From the NCBI GenBank assembly GCA_028822935.1, contig JAPKCM010000042.1:1-35774 (forward strand): 35,774 nucleotides of DNA, in the 5' to 3' direction. The translations under genes were made by a program, and so were the position numbers. Shown here piece after piece: positions 9,403 to 16,930 of this stretch (the first letter of the stretch is position 1; each line of letters opens with the position of its first letter). Source of the DNA: Akkermansiaceae bacterium (GTDB lineage Bacteria > Verrucomicrobiota > Verrucomicrobiia > Verrucomicrobiales > Akkermansiaceae). Under the pieces are notes generated by a model. It did no database searches, had not been told where the DNA came from, and saw only the letters and a list, made by a program, of their open reading frames with translations.

Positions 9403-11643
9403 ATGAAATATCTCCACACTCTTCTTCTGAGCTGCCTGGCTGCATCCAGTGTCCAGGCTGATCTCATCGCCCACTGGCCGCTCGATACCGATGCCAGCGA
9501 TGCCACAGGTAATAGCCACAACGGCACCGTCGTTGATGGCGCTGTTAATTTTGGACAACCCGGAGCCAATGCTAATACCGGCACGGCAGCAGCCTTTCCC
9601 GACAATGGCCACATCGATGTCTCCTTCGATACCGCTCTCAATGGCGAAAGCTTCACCGTCACCCTCTGGGCCAATGCTGCCAGCACTGGGGGATTTGCCT
9701 CACCCATCACGAGCCGGGACGACGCGCCTGGAGCGCTCACTCACGGCTATATCCTCTATAACAATAACGCCGGAAATTGGGATTTCTGGACGGGAGACGG
9801 GGACGCTGGCTGGGATGGCTTGCCTGGTCCCGCCGTCGCCGTAAGCACCTGGACCCACCTCGCGATCACTTATGACACCGACACCGACACCAAGACCCTC
9901 TGGATCGATGGCGTCTCCTCGGCAACCGATAACGTGCCACAATCCGGTCCAACCCAATATGCGCTAAACGGAACCATTGAGATGGAAAATCTCCATATCG
10001 GGGCCGGACAAGACGACGGCCTCAATTTCTACTTCGACGGTCTCATCGACGATGTTGGAGTCTGGAATGAAGCTCTCGATGGCGCGGCCATCCAGAGTAT
10101 CATGGCCAATGGTATCAGCAGCGAACGTGCCGATCCCGGCCTCTCAGCGGCCAATCCTCTCGACCTAACCCTCGATGGAACAGTGCAGAGCTTTAACGTC
10201 CCCATTACAAACAGCGGGCAGACCCAAAGTCTCACCGTGTCAGCATCGACCTTTAACGGTGATGCCAATTTTTCCGTCACTACCCTGCCAGGAGAGATTT
10301 CACCGGGAGGCAGTGATAATCTCGTCATCAGCTTCGATCCATTGGGTGCCAACGGGGCGTTCTCCGCAGATCTTGAAATTACCAGCAACGACTCGCTGAG
10401 CCCGATCCGAACCATCACGTTGCAGGGAAGCATTCACGATCCCATACTCGTCACCGACGACACTGTCGATCTGGGCGAAAACACCACCGGAACAATCACC
10501 CTCACCAACGATGGAGCCACGCGTCCTCTGCAAGTCTCCGGCGTCGATATCGTTGGAGATACCGATCATTTTGATTTCACCTCAATTCCAAGTATCATCG
10601 CTGCCAATGGCGGAACCGATGACATCGACATTTCTTTTGATGCCTTGGGCCTCGAAGGTGCTTTCAGCGTCACCCTGACTTTTAATACCGATGACCCGAT
10701 CAACCCTGCCATCATTGTCGTCGTCAATGCCGAAGCTCCTTTCAGCGAAATACTCGTCGCCTGGTGGCCTCTCGATATTGATGGCACCGACGCCAGCGGT
10801 AATGGCTTCGATGGCACCGTTGTTGGAAGCCCCATCGCCAGCGCCGGTGCAAATGGCGCCACCAGCGGCTCACTTGACTTCGATGGTTCCACGCGAATCG
10901 ATGTCCCTTTTGATTCCGCTTTAAACCCCGAGAGCTTTTCCATCACTCTTTGGGCCAATGCCGACACCACTGCCGGTTTTGCTTCGCCCATCACCAGCCG
11001 GGACGATGTCGCTGGTCCACTCACTCACGGATACATCATCTATAACGACAACGGCGGAAACTGGAATTTCTGGACCGGAGACAGCGATAACGGTTGGGAT
11101 ACTTTGCTGGGAGATCCGGTCGCTCCCAGCACCTGGAGTCACCTTGCCATCACCTATGATGCGGGAACCGACACCAAGAGCCTTTGGATCGACGGAGTGC
11201 TCTCGGCTTCTGACGACGTTCCCCAATCCGGACCCACCCAGTATTCACCCAACGGCACACTCGAAAGCGAAGATCTGCACATTGGTGCAGGTCAGGATGA
11301 TGGAAACAACTTCTGGTTTGATGGTAAGATCGACGACGTTGGCCTCTTCCGGGTCGCTCTATCCGAGGAAGACATCGCCTCAATCATGGTCAATGGCATC
11401 GCAGGTTTCTCCGGCGTTTCACAGTCTCCTGAGATCACCGACCTCGACCCGGCAAATGGCAATGTCACCATCACCTTCAATTCCATCAACGGTGCAGTAT
11501 ATGTCATCGAACGCTCCACCGATCTTGAAAGTTGGTTTGAGCTTACCGATGACCATGATAGCGTCGGGACTTCGACGACTTTCATCGACAGCACTGTGCC
11601 TCCCGGAACGACAAAGATATTCTACCGCGTCACCCGGCTTTAA
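9403..11643 (+). CDS. secreted double-LamG protein with ASPM/HYDIN-like repeats
   Basis: This 746-residue protein has a signal peptide (LLLSCLAASSVQA). A first LamG domain spans about 22-240. Two choice-of-anchor-D/ASH (HYDIN-like) beta modules follow at about 250-440, recognisable by NVPITNSGQ and VISFDPLGANGAFSADLEI. A second LamG domain spans about 450-665. The C-terminal module has YVIERSTDLESWFEL and ends FYRVTRL. LamG domains usually bind polysaccharide or protein outside the cell, but the target is unknown. The gene starts 60 bp after the CotH gene and ends 74 bp before the PEP-CTERM LamG gene, so the three may be co-transcribed. Both of its LamG copies share long exact DNA stretches with the downstream gene. 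Confidence 0.9.
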   Translation: MKYLHTLLLSCLAASSVQADLIAHWPLDTDASDATGNSHNGTVVDGAVNFGQPGANANTGTAAAFPDNGHIDVSFDTALNGESFTVTLWANAASTGGFASPITSRDDAPGALTHGYILYNNNAGNWDFWTGDGDAGWDGLPGPAVAVSTWTHLAITYDTDTDTKTLWIDGVSSATDNVPQSGPTQYALNGTIEMENLHIGAGQDDGLNFYFDGLIDDVGVWNEALDGAAIQSIMANGISSERADPGLSAANPLDLTLDGTVQSFNVPITNSGQTQSLTVSASTFNGDANFSVTTLPGEISPGGSDNLVISFDPLGANGAFSADLEITSNDSLSPIRTITLQGSIHDPILVTDDTVDLGENTTGTITLTNDGATRPLQVSGVDIVGDTDHFDFTSIPSIIAANGGTDDIDISFDALGLEGAFSVTLTFNTDDPINPAIIVVVNAEAPFSEILVAWWPLDIDGTDASGNGFDGTVVGSPIASAGANGATSGSLDFDGSTRIDVPFDSALNPESFSITLWANADTTAGFASPITSRDDVAGPLTHGYIIYNDNGGNWNFWTGDSDNGWDTLLGDPVAPSTWSHLAITYDAGTDTKSLWIDGVLSASDDVPQSGPTQYSPNGTLESEDLHIGAGQDDGNNFWFDGKIDDVGLFRVALSEEDIASIMVNGIAGFSGVSQSPEITDLDPANGNVTITFNSINGAVYVIERSTDLESWFELTDDHDSVGTSTTFIDSTVPPGTTKIFYRVTRL

Positions 11644-11717
11644 TCCAAATTCGAGCGACCTCACCCAAAAACATCATTAACTAACCAACCAAATAGCGCT
11701 AATCAACACATAGTATT

Positions 11718-12503
11718 ATGAAAAAACAACTCCTTGTCATTTCGACATTAAGCCTGGCCATTCCATCTCTTTCAATGGGAGCGATGGTGGCATGGTATCC
11801 CCTCGATGCCAACGCATCCGATGCCAGCGGCAATGGCCACGACGGCTCTATCGTCGGCGGAACAGTCAACTTCGGTCAAAGCGGCGCCAATGGCTCCACC
11901 GGAAGCTCCGCAAACTTCCCTGATAACGGTCACATTGATGTCCCCTTTAGCACCGCTCTCAACCCTGGCAGCTTTACCGTGACGCTTTGGGCCAATGCTG
12001 GCAGCACCGGCGGATTTGCCTCTCCCCTCACGAGCCGGGACGACGTCGCCGGCCCACTCACTCACGGCTATATCCTCTATAACAATAACGCCGGAAATTG
12101 GGATTTCTGGACGGGAGACGGGGATAGCGGTTGGGATAGTATGGCAGGAGGAGCAGTCTCCACTAACACTTGGAGTCACCTTGCGATCACCTACGACGCT
12201 GGAACCGACTCCAAGAGCCTTTGGATCGACGGAGTGCTCTCGGCTTCTGACAACGTTCCCCAATCAGGACCCACCCAGTATTCACCCAACGGCACGCTCG
12301 AATCCGAAAACCTCCACATCGGATCCGGACAGGATGACGGAAACAACTTCTTCTTCAATGGTAACATTGATGACGTCACCATTTGGGACGAAGCTCTCGA
12401 CGGAGCCGCCATTCAAAACATTATGAATAACAGCATCCCCGAGCCGACTTCGCTGGGACTTCTCAGCCTCGCTGGCCTCGCGCTCTTGCGCCGCCGACGT
12501 TAG
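11718..12503 (+). CDS. LamG-domain protein with PEP-CTERM sorting signal
   Basis: A 261-residue protein with a signal peptide (MKKQLLVISTLSLAIPSLSMG), one LamG domain (about 22-235) and a textbook PEP-CTERM tail: PEP, a hydrophobic stretch (GLLSLAGLALL) and RRRR. PEP-CTERM proteins are processed and surface-anchored by an exosortase (EpsH/XrtA family), none of which is in this window. The LamG domain appears mosaic: its 5' half is nearly identical to the first LamG of the preceding gene, and its 3' half to the second. The gene is followed at once by a strong intrinsic terminator, which probably ends the three-gene LamG unit. Confidence 0.92.
   Translation: MKKQLLVISTLSLAIPSLSMGAMVAWYPLDANASDASGNGHDGSIVGGTVNFGQSGANGSTGSSANFPDNGHIDVPFSTALNPGSFTVTLWANAGSTGGFASPLTSRDDVAGPLTHGYILYNNNAGNWDFWTGDGDSGWDSMAGGAVSTNTWSHLAITYDAGTDSKSLWIDGVLSASDNVPQSGPTQYSPNGTLESENLHIGSGQDDGNNFFFNGNIDDVTIWDEALDGAAIQNIMNNSIPEPTSLGLLSLAGLALLRRRR
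12057..12124 (+). repeat. 68-bp exact repeat shared between LamG copies (partner 9736-9803)
   Basis: These 68 bases are identical to 9736-9803 in the first LamG domain of the preceding gene. They encode the core around GYILYNNNAGNWDFWTGDG. The flanks diverge quickly, which favours recent gene conversion over a uniform old duplication. Confidence 0.9.
12211..12251 (+). repeat. 41-bp exact repeat shared with the second LamG copy (partner 11174-11214)
   Basis: These 41 bases are identical to 11174-11214 in the second LamG domain of the preceding gene, encoding KSLWIDGVLSASD. The following roughly 50 bases are also nearly identical. The donor differs from that of the 68-bp repeat at 12057-12124. 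Confidence 0.9.
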
Positions 12504-12526
12504 ACAGATCACTCATTCAATCACTC

Positions 12527-12563
12527 AAAGCTCCCCAGGAAAATCCTGCGGGAGCTTTTTTTA
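12527..12563 (+). terminator. intrinsic terminator after the LamG/PEP-CTERM gene
   Basis: AAAGCTCCC pairs with GGGAGCTTT and an inner CAGGA pairs with TCCTG around an AAA loop, with one bulged C. A run of eight T follows. It lies 24 bp after the stop codon. Confidence 0.88.
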
Positions 12564-12602
12564 TTATCCTAACCATCCTCTTGAATACCGAACGAATCTA
12601 CC

Positions 12603-12761
12603 ATGCCCTCAACGATCAACCCAAAAAGCACTTTCCTGGTAGTAGAAATATGATCTCAACAAGTTTACCAAGTGCGGGCTGTCGCAACGGTTCCCGAGCC
12701 ATCAGGAGTTTTTCTTCTGGGACTTTCGGGAATGGCCTTCCTCTTCCGTCGCCGGAAGTAG
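12603..12761 (+). pseudogene. decayed C-terminal tail of a PEP-CTERM protein
   Basis: The frame ending at the TAG at 12759-12761 encodes VYQVRAVATVPEPSG, then a hydrophobic stretch (VFLLGLSGMAFLF) and RRRK, a complete PEP-CTERM sorting tail. In the same frame an ATG at 12603 gives 16 codons and then a TGA at 12651-12653. No body of a secreted protein or signal peptide is found upstream; the LamG terminator lies there instead. The best reading is the last 35 or so codons of a deleted PEP-CTERM gene. The tail is unmistakable, but its upstream limit is uncertain. From here to 12849 nothing else is seen. Confidence 0.6.
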
Positions 12762-12849
12762 GTCAAATTCCATCTCATTTATCAAGCCCTCAGGATTTGG
12801 TTCCTGTGGGGGGGGCCAACACTCCAAAGCTACCTGATAATGCCCTCAT

Positions 12850-14463
12850 CTAACGCATCGCAACAATTCTCGCAGCCAGGGCCATCTCGGCCTTGGCGCG
12901 CCACATCAGTGACTCCTGGGACCTCTTCTTGTGGAAAGAACTCATCGTGAGGTTTTGAAATCGGTAGGACTGTGTTTTAGATCCGGAAAGAAGATCGCGA
13001 TAGTAGCTGGCATACTGCTTTTTGAGATCAGCCTTGCTGAGCCCAATCTTCCGCTCCCCTAGCTCCTCATTCATTTTCAAGAGATCTTGCACCGCTCGCA
13101 TATTGCTATTTTCTCGAAAGATATCCATGGCCGTGAGCTCTCCTCCGACGCGGGTATTCAGCCGAAGTCCCCTACCTGAGGGCTGCAGCATCGACAACGC
13201 AAAGATCAAGCGAGTCCCTCGATCTATTTCTTCGATCGCCTTAGGTTCCTTCAAAAAATCGAAGACCGTCGTCTTTTTCCATTCAATGGGCCGATCAAGA
13301 CGAGCCGCAAAGCGCCGGACCTTCGTGAAACGAGTTGATTGCGCCCAGACATCTGTTCGTGCCGCAATGGCATGGGTCACCACGCCCAATGCCACTGAAG
13401 TATCTCTCTCGACGATCGCCCCACCGCTATTCCCTTGAATGATTTCGGCCGTCACTTCGAAAGAACTATCGCCAATTCCATTCACCGTTCCCTCTGCTTG
13501 ATTGACCACTCCTCCTCCACCGGAATTTCCAAAGGCTGTAATTTCCGCCCCATCCTGCACCTGGCCCAACTTCGGAAGTTCTAGGGCATGCTTGGGGACC
13601 ACTCCGATGGCCAAGCGCACAAGGTCTTCGCCCTCAGCGATCTCGAGTCGACCAAGGTTCTTAAATTTCCGCCCATCCGAAGTCGTCACTTCCAGTTGCT
13701 CATTTCCGCTCAACACATGTGCTGCGGTGTAAAGGTAATAGCCCCCTTTTCCCTCGACAAAGAAGCCTGTACCCACCCCCTTGTCTCCGGTAATGATGGC
13801 GATGGCATTCGACGCGTCCATCTCGGCCTTTTCCAATCCGTCAGCGTCCCCGGAAGCAACCGGCTCGGGAACCAAAGACTCCTTTGAGACCAAAGCATAT
13901 TTTTCTACCCACTCGCTTGGGGCCGTGTCGACATTGAGACTGGCAGCACCACCAGCGTGCCTCAGTTTGATCCGTAATTCGGTGACCTCGCTAATCACGA
14001 CATCCTTATAGATTTTCCCTGAAGGGATTTCCAACGTCGCGAGCTTCATCCCCTCAGCTTTCGCCCGAATCTTTAAGACATATTTTTTACGATACTCCTC
14101 AAATTCCTTCTGCAGCTCTTCCAGAGTTTTCTCAAGTTCTTCAATCTTACTCTCCGATTTTTTCAAAGTCTCCTTTGAGCGATCAACGCTTCCCCGAAGG
14201 ACCTTGTTCTCGATTTTCAGATCCGAAAATTCGCTCTCTGAGATTTTCGGAAGTTCGCTCTCTGAGATTTTCGGGGTTTCGCTTTCCTCCTCTTTTTCTT
14301 CTTCCTTTACCGGCTCTTCGACAAAGGGAGAATCCTCTCTCCCTTTCTGCATTTCCTTCATCTGCGCCTGAAGATCGGCGAGCGCAGCAGTTTGATCATC
14401 TTTCTGTTTGCACGCGCCAAGAACAACCGCGAGGAGTCCTATGGAGAGATAACTACTTCTCAT
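12850..14463 (-). CDS. trypsin-like serine protease lipoprotein with coiled coil
   Basis: This 537-residue protein begins with a lipoprotein signal ending in LGAC, so Cys18 is the predicted lipidated residue. A charged coiled coil follows (about 22-150). A small beta domain around 150-205 has an SHD1-like feel. A trypsin-like protease domain then carries TAAHVL (His near 248), GEDLVRLAI (Asp near 278) and GNSGGAI (Ser near 346), so the triad looks intact. The C-terminal 150 residues are unassigned. It probably works in the periplasm, anchored to a membrane. AAAGGAG directly abuts the ATG, which is unusually close. It is divergent from the selenoprotein candidate at 14581. Confidence 0.85.
   Translation of the reverse strand: MRSSYLSIGLLAVVLGACKQKDDQTAALADLQAQMKEMQKGREDSPFVEEPVKEEEKEEESETPKISESELPKISESEFSDLKIENKVLRGSVDRSKETLKKSESKIEELEKTLEELQKEFEEYRKKYVLKIRAKAEGMKLATLEIPSGKIYKDVVISEVTELRIKLRHAGGAASLNVDTAPSEWVEKYALVSKESLVPEPVASGDADGLEKAEMDASNAIAIITGDKGVGTGFFVEGKGGYYLYTAAHVLSGNEQLEVTTSDGRKFKNLGRLEIAEGEDLVRLAIGVVPKHALELPKLGQVQDGAEITAFGNSGGGGVVNQAEGTVNGIGDSSFEVTAEIIQGNSGGAIVERDTSVALGVVTHAIAARTDVWAQSTRFTKVRRFAARLDRPIEWKKTTVFDFLKEPKAIEEIDRGTRLIFALSMLQPSGRGLRLNTRVGGELTAMDIFRENSNMRAVQDLLKMNEELGERKIGLSKADLKKQYASYYRDLLSGSKTQSYRFQNLTMSSFHKKRSQESLMWRAKAEMALAARIVAMR
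14230..14274 (-). repeat. two 21-bp direct repeats inside the coiled-coil region
   Basis: The same 21 bases occur at 14230-14250 and 14254-14274, a 24-base period, giving two tandem copies of the octapeptide PKISESEL. This is probably slippage or unequal crossover in a low-complexity linker, and it keeps the frame. Confidence 0.85.
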
Positions 14464-14512
14464 CTCCTTTAAGAAAATGCAATCTCACCTCGTCTGACAA
14501 CAAAAACTTTAT

Positions 14513-14539
14513 CGCTTTCAATTCGCAAAGCGGTATAAT
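14513..14539 (+). promoter_or_regulatory. candidate -10 box with adjoining inverted repeat
   Basis: TATAAT at 14534-14539 lies 41 bp before the start of the HMA lipoprotein. Just upstream is an inverted repeat, CGCTTT (14513-14518) and AAAGCG (14527-14532), with an 8-base spacer. The -35 region is weak. The repeat sits where an operator would overlap the promoter, but it is short and could be chance. Confidence 0.35.
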
Positions 14540-14580
14540 GTTGCACGCCCAATATTTATTGGCCGTCGACCCATCAAATT

Positions 14581-14931
14581 ATGAAAATGACCCAACTCCT
14601 CCTCAGCGGGATGGCAGGCATCGCCCTGACCCTCGTCGCTTGTAATCCGAAAGAGCAGGCCGACGCCGCTCCTTCCAATGACTCAAAGCCTGACGGCGCT
14701 GCCGCTCCTTCCGGAGAAATGCAGACCGTATCGATCAAAGTGTCAGGAATGACATGAGGCGTCGGATGCGTGAAGCAAGTGCAGGCTGCACTTGCCAAAG
14801 TAGATGGCGTTTCCGGAGCAAATGTCTCCATGCCTAATTCCGCAGTGGTCACTGGTTCGGCCTCTGCCAAAGATCTCATTGCTGCCGTAACCGGGATCCC
14901 AGGTGGGAAATACAGCGCCTCAGCGAACTAG
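14581..14931 (+). CDS. HMA-domain lipoprotein, probable selenoprotein (in-frame UGA at residue 59)
   Basis: Read through one TGA (14755-14757), this is a coherent 116-residue protein. It has a lipoprotein signal (LLSGMAGIALTLVAC, Cys21 lipidated), a short Ala/Pro/Ser linker, and a heavy-metal-associated domain: VSIKVSGMT, then UGA, then GVGCVKQVQAALAKVDGVSG and NVSMPNSAVV. HMA domains bind soft metals through GMTCxxC, and some bacterial relatives have CxxGC. The UGA is exactly where the first Cys belongs, giving U-x-x-G-C. Similarity continues on both sides in the same frame, so this is not decay. A hairpin suited to SelB follows the UGA. The likely role is soft-metal binding or redox at a membrane surface. 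Ordinary calling would split it into a 58-residue stub. Confidence 0.85.
14755..14795 (+). promoter_or_regulatory. UGA codon plus bacterial SECIS-like hairpin (HMA gene)
   Basis: After the TGA (14755-14757), GCAAGTGCA (14775-14783) pairs perfectly with TGCACTTGC (14787-14795) around the loop GGC. The loop begins 26 bases after the UGA and its first base is G, both typical of bacterial SECIS elements. The apex GCAGGCTGC resembles that of the E. coli fdhF SECIS as I remember it. Confidence 0.75.
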
Positions 14932-14951
14932 TCCAAGGACTCCAAGCTTTC

Positions 14952-14989
14952 AAAAGCGCCTTTTTCCTCACGGAATTGGGCGCTTTTTC
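14952..14989 (+). terminator. intrinsic terminator after the HMA selenoprotein gene
   Basis: AAAAGCGCC (14952-14960) pairs with GGCGCTTTTT (14979-14988), with an inner TTCC/GGAA pairing and a T run. It lies 20 bp after the TAG stop, so the HMA gene is probably a single-gene unit. Confidence 0.8.
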
Positions 14990-15044
14990 TGTCTCCAAGC
15001 GGTTCTTGCTTCTCGCTAACAACTAGTCTAATCCTCCCGCAGTC

Positions 15045-16073
15045 ATGCCAGTCGCGACCCCAGAACAATACAAGCAGATGCTCGATGCCGCCCAACAAGG
15101 AGGCTATGCATACCCCGCCATCAACATCACCTCACTGACCACTGCGAGTGGCGCGCTCAAGGCATTCGCCGAGTCCAAGTCCGATGGCATTATCCAGGTT
15201 TCCACCGGTGGCGGGCAGTTCGCTTCCGGAACAAGTGTGAATGACGCCGCTTTTGGTGCCATCGTCCTCGCTGAGGCCGTCCACACTCTCGCTGAGAAGT
15301 ACGACATCCTCGTCGGCCTTCACACCGACCACTGCCACCCGGACAAAGTAGATTCTTTCCTCCGTCCCCTTCTCGACGCTTCCCGTAAGCGCATCGCCGA
15401 GGGCAAAGGCCCCCTTTTCCAATCCCACATGTTCGATGGCTCCGTAGTGGAACTCGATGAGAACATGAAGATCTCGACAGAACTCCTTAAGGAATGTGTC
15501 GAACTCGACATCATCCTCGAAATCGAAGCCGGCTGCGTCGGTGGAGAAGAAGATGGTCACGACACCTCCGGCCTCCCTGCCGAGAAGCTCTACACCTCTC
15601 CCGAGGACATGATGCAGGTTTACGAAACGCTCAACCCAATCGGCCGCTTCATGTTCGCTGCGACCTTCGGAAACGTTCACGGCGCCTACAAGCCCGGTTC
15701 AGTGAAGCTCAAGCCCACCATCCTCCGCGACGGTCAAAAAGTCGTCACCGATAAGTATGGCCCGGAAGCAGAAATGGACCTCGTCTTCCACGGTGGTTCC
15801 GGAACCTCTTCGGATGACCTTCAAGAGACCCTCGACTATGGTGTCGTTAAGATGAACATCGATACTGACACCCAGTATGCCTTCTCCCGCCCCATTGTGA
15901 CGCACATGTGTGAGAACATCGAGGGCATGCTTAAGATCGATGGCGAAGTTGGCAACAAGAAGTGCTACGACCCGCGCAGCTACCTCAAGAAAGCCGAGCA
16001 ATCCCTTTGCGACCGCATGAAGCAGGCTTGCGACGAGCTCCGCTCCACCGGAAATACCATTTACTCCGCCTAA
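15045..16073 (+). CDS. fba: class II fructose-bisphosphate aldolase
   Basis: This cytosolic, zinc-dependent enzyme splits fructose 1,6-bisphosphate into glyceraldehyde 3-phosphate and dihydroxyacetone phosphate in glycolysis, and runs in reverse in gluconeogenesis. At 342 residues it is close to the usual 340-360 of the FbaA type. Diagnostic motifs are all present: GLHTDHCHPDK with the zinc and catalytic region, EIEAGCVGGEEDG, ATFGNVHGAYKPG, VFHGGSG, and NIDTDTQYAFSRP for phosphate binding. No Shine-Dalgarno sequence is seen before the ATG. It is flanked by terminators on both sides and is probably transcribed alone. Confidence 0.97.
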   Translation: MPVATPEQYKQMLDAAQQGGYAYPAINITSLTTASGALKAFAESKSDGIIQVSTGGGQFASGTSVNDAAFGAIVLAEAVHTLAEKYDILVGLHTDHCHPDKVDSFLRPLLDASRKRIAEGKGPLFQSHMFDGSVVELDENMKISTELLKECVELDIILEIEAGCVGGEEDGHDTSGLPAEKLYTSPEDMMQVYETLNPIGRFMFAATFGNVHGAYKPGSVKLKPTILRDGQKVVTDKYGPEAEMDLVFHGGSGTSSDDLQETLDYGVVKMNIDTDTQYAFSRPIVTHMCENIEGMLKIDGEVGNKKCYDPRSYLKKAEQSLCDRMKQACDELRSTGNTIYSA

Positions 16074-16093
16074 GCGGTTCTCCACTTTCAGAG

Positions 16094-16131
16094 AGGCTCG
16101 CCCTACTTTAAAACGGCGGGCCTTTCTTTTT
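16094..16131 (+). terminator. intrinsic terminator after fba
   Basis: AGGCTCGCC (16094-16102) pairs with GGCGGGCCT (16115-16123), with one G-T wobble, followed by a T-rich run. It lies 20 bp after the fba stop and just before the next gene. Confidence 0.8.
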
Positions 16132-16143
16132 CCATCTCGACCC

Positions 16144-16908
16144 ATGTCCACTTCTCCCAAGACCACCGCTGCCCAGGATGATAATCCTCTGGCAAACATC
16201 ATCCTCAACGTCCTCGCACCTGTCCTCATCCTGAGTTACTGCAGTAAGGATGGTGAAAGTTTCTGGCACTTGGGACCCTACTCTGCCATGGCTCTGGCCA
16301 TTGCCATTCCCATCGCCTACGGAATCTGGCACTTCGTTCGACACAAGAAGTTCAACATCTTTTCTGCCGTGGGATTTGGAAACGTCCTCCTCACCGGAGC
16401 GATCTCCATCTACCTCTACGCATCCGATGATCCCGAAGTGCGCAAAAATGCCCCTCTTCTCTTTGGCATTAAGGAAGCAGTTCAGCCTCTCATCTTAGGT
16501 TCCCTCTTCTTAATTACCGCAAAAAGCGCCTCGCCTCTTTTCAATACCTTCATCTACAACGATGGGATTTTCGACCAAAGCCGCATCAACAAAGCGGTCA
16601 AAGAAAACGAAAAACAAAGCGAACTTGGCCAACTCCTCTGGTCCTCTACCAAACTTTTCTTCGGTTCCTTCTGCCTCTCCGCCGTCATGAACCTAGGCCT
16701 CGCCTTCTATTTCCTGGGCGATCTCGATCCTGCTGCAGAAAACTGGAAAGAACTCTACAACTCCGATGTTGCCAAGATCACCGGCTGGGGCTTTCTCGTC
16801 ATCGGCCTTCCTCTTCTGGTCGTCGGAGGTTTCATCCTTTCCCGACTCATCAAGGGACTCAAAGAACTCACCGGTCTCGAAACCGATCGTATTCTGCAAG
16901 CCCGCTGA
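16144..16908 (+). CDS. VC0807-like multi-pass membrane protein
   Basis: A 254-residue integral membrane protein with roughly six hydrophobic segments: about 17-33, 45-63, 76-93, 108-124, 168-190 and 214-236. The pattern (early PLANIILNVLAPVLILSY, the middle NAPLLFGIKEAVQPLILGS, and an acidic loop before the fifth segment) matches what I know as the VC0807 family, sometimes grouped with septation-protein-A-like proteins. Its biochemical role is not established. There is no Shine-Dalgarno sequence. It follows the fba terminator and converges on deoA with only 22 bp between stop codons. Confidence 0.75.
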   Translation: MSTSPKTTAAQDDNPLANIILNVLAPVLILSYCSKDGESFWHLGPYSAMALAIAIPIAYGIWHFVRHKKFNIFSAVGFGNVLLTGAISIYLYASDDPEVRKNAPLLFGIKEAVQPLILGSLFLITAKSASPLFNTFIYNDGIFDQSRINKAVKENEKQSELGQLLWSSTKLFFGSFCLSAVMNLGLAFYFLGDLDPAAENWKELYNSDVAKITGWGFLVIGLPLLVVGGFILSRLIKGLKELTGLETDRILQAR

Positions 16909-16930
16909 TTGAGGGAAGAGCGCTCGCCGC

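Noticed and set aside
12603-12761. The in-frame TGA at 12651-12653 as a third selenocysteine codon
   Set aside because: No cysteine is expected at that place, no coherent domain lies upstream, and the following hairpin is only four pairs. Decay of a PEP-CTERM gene explains it better.
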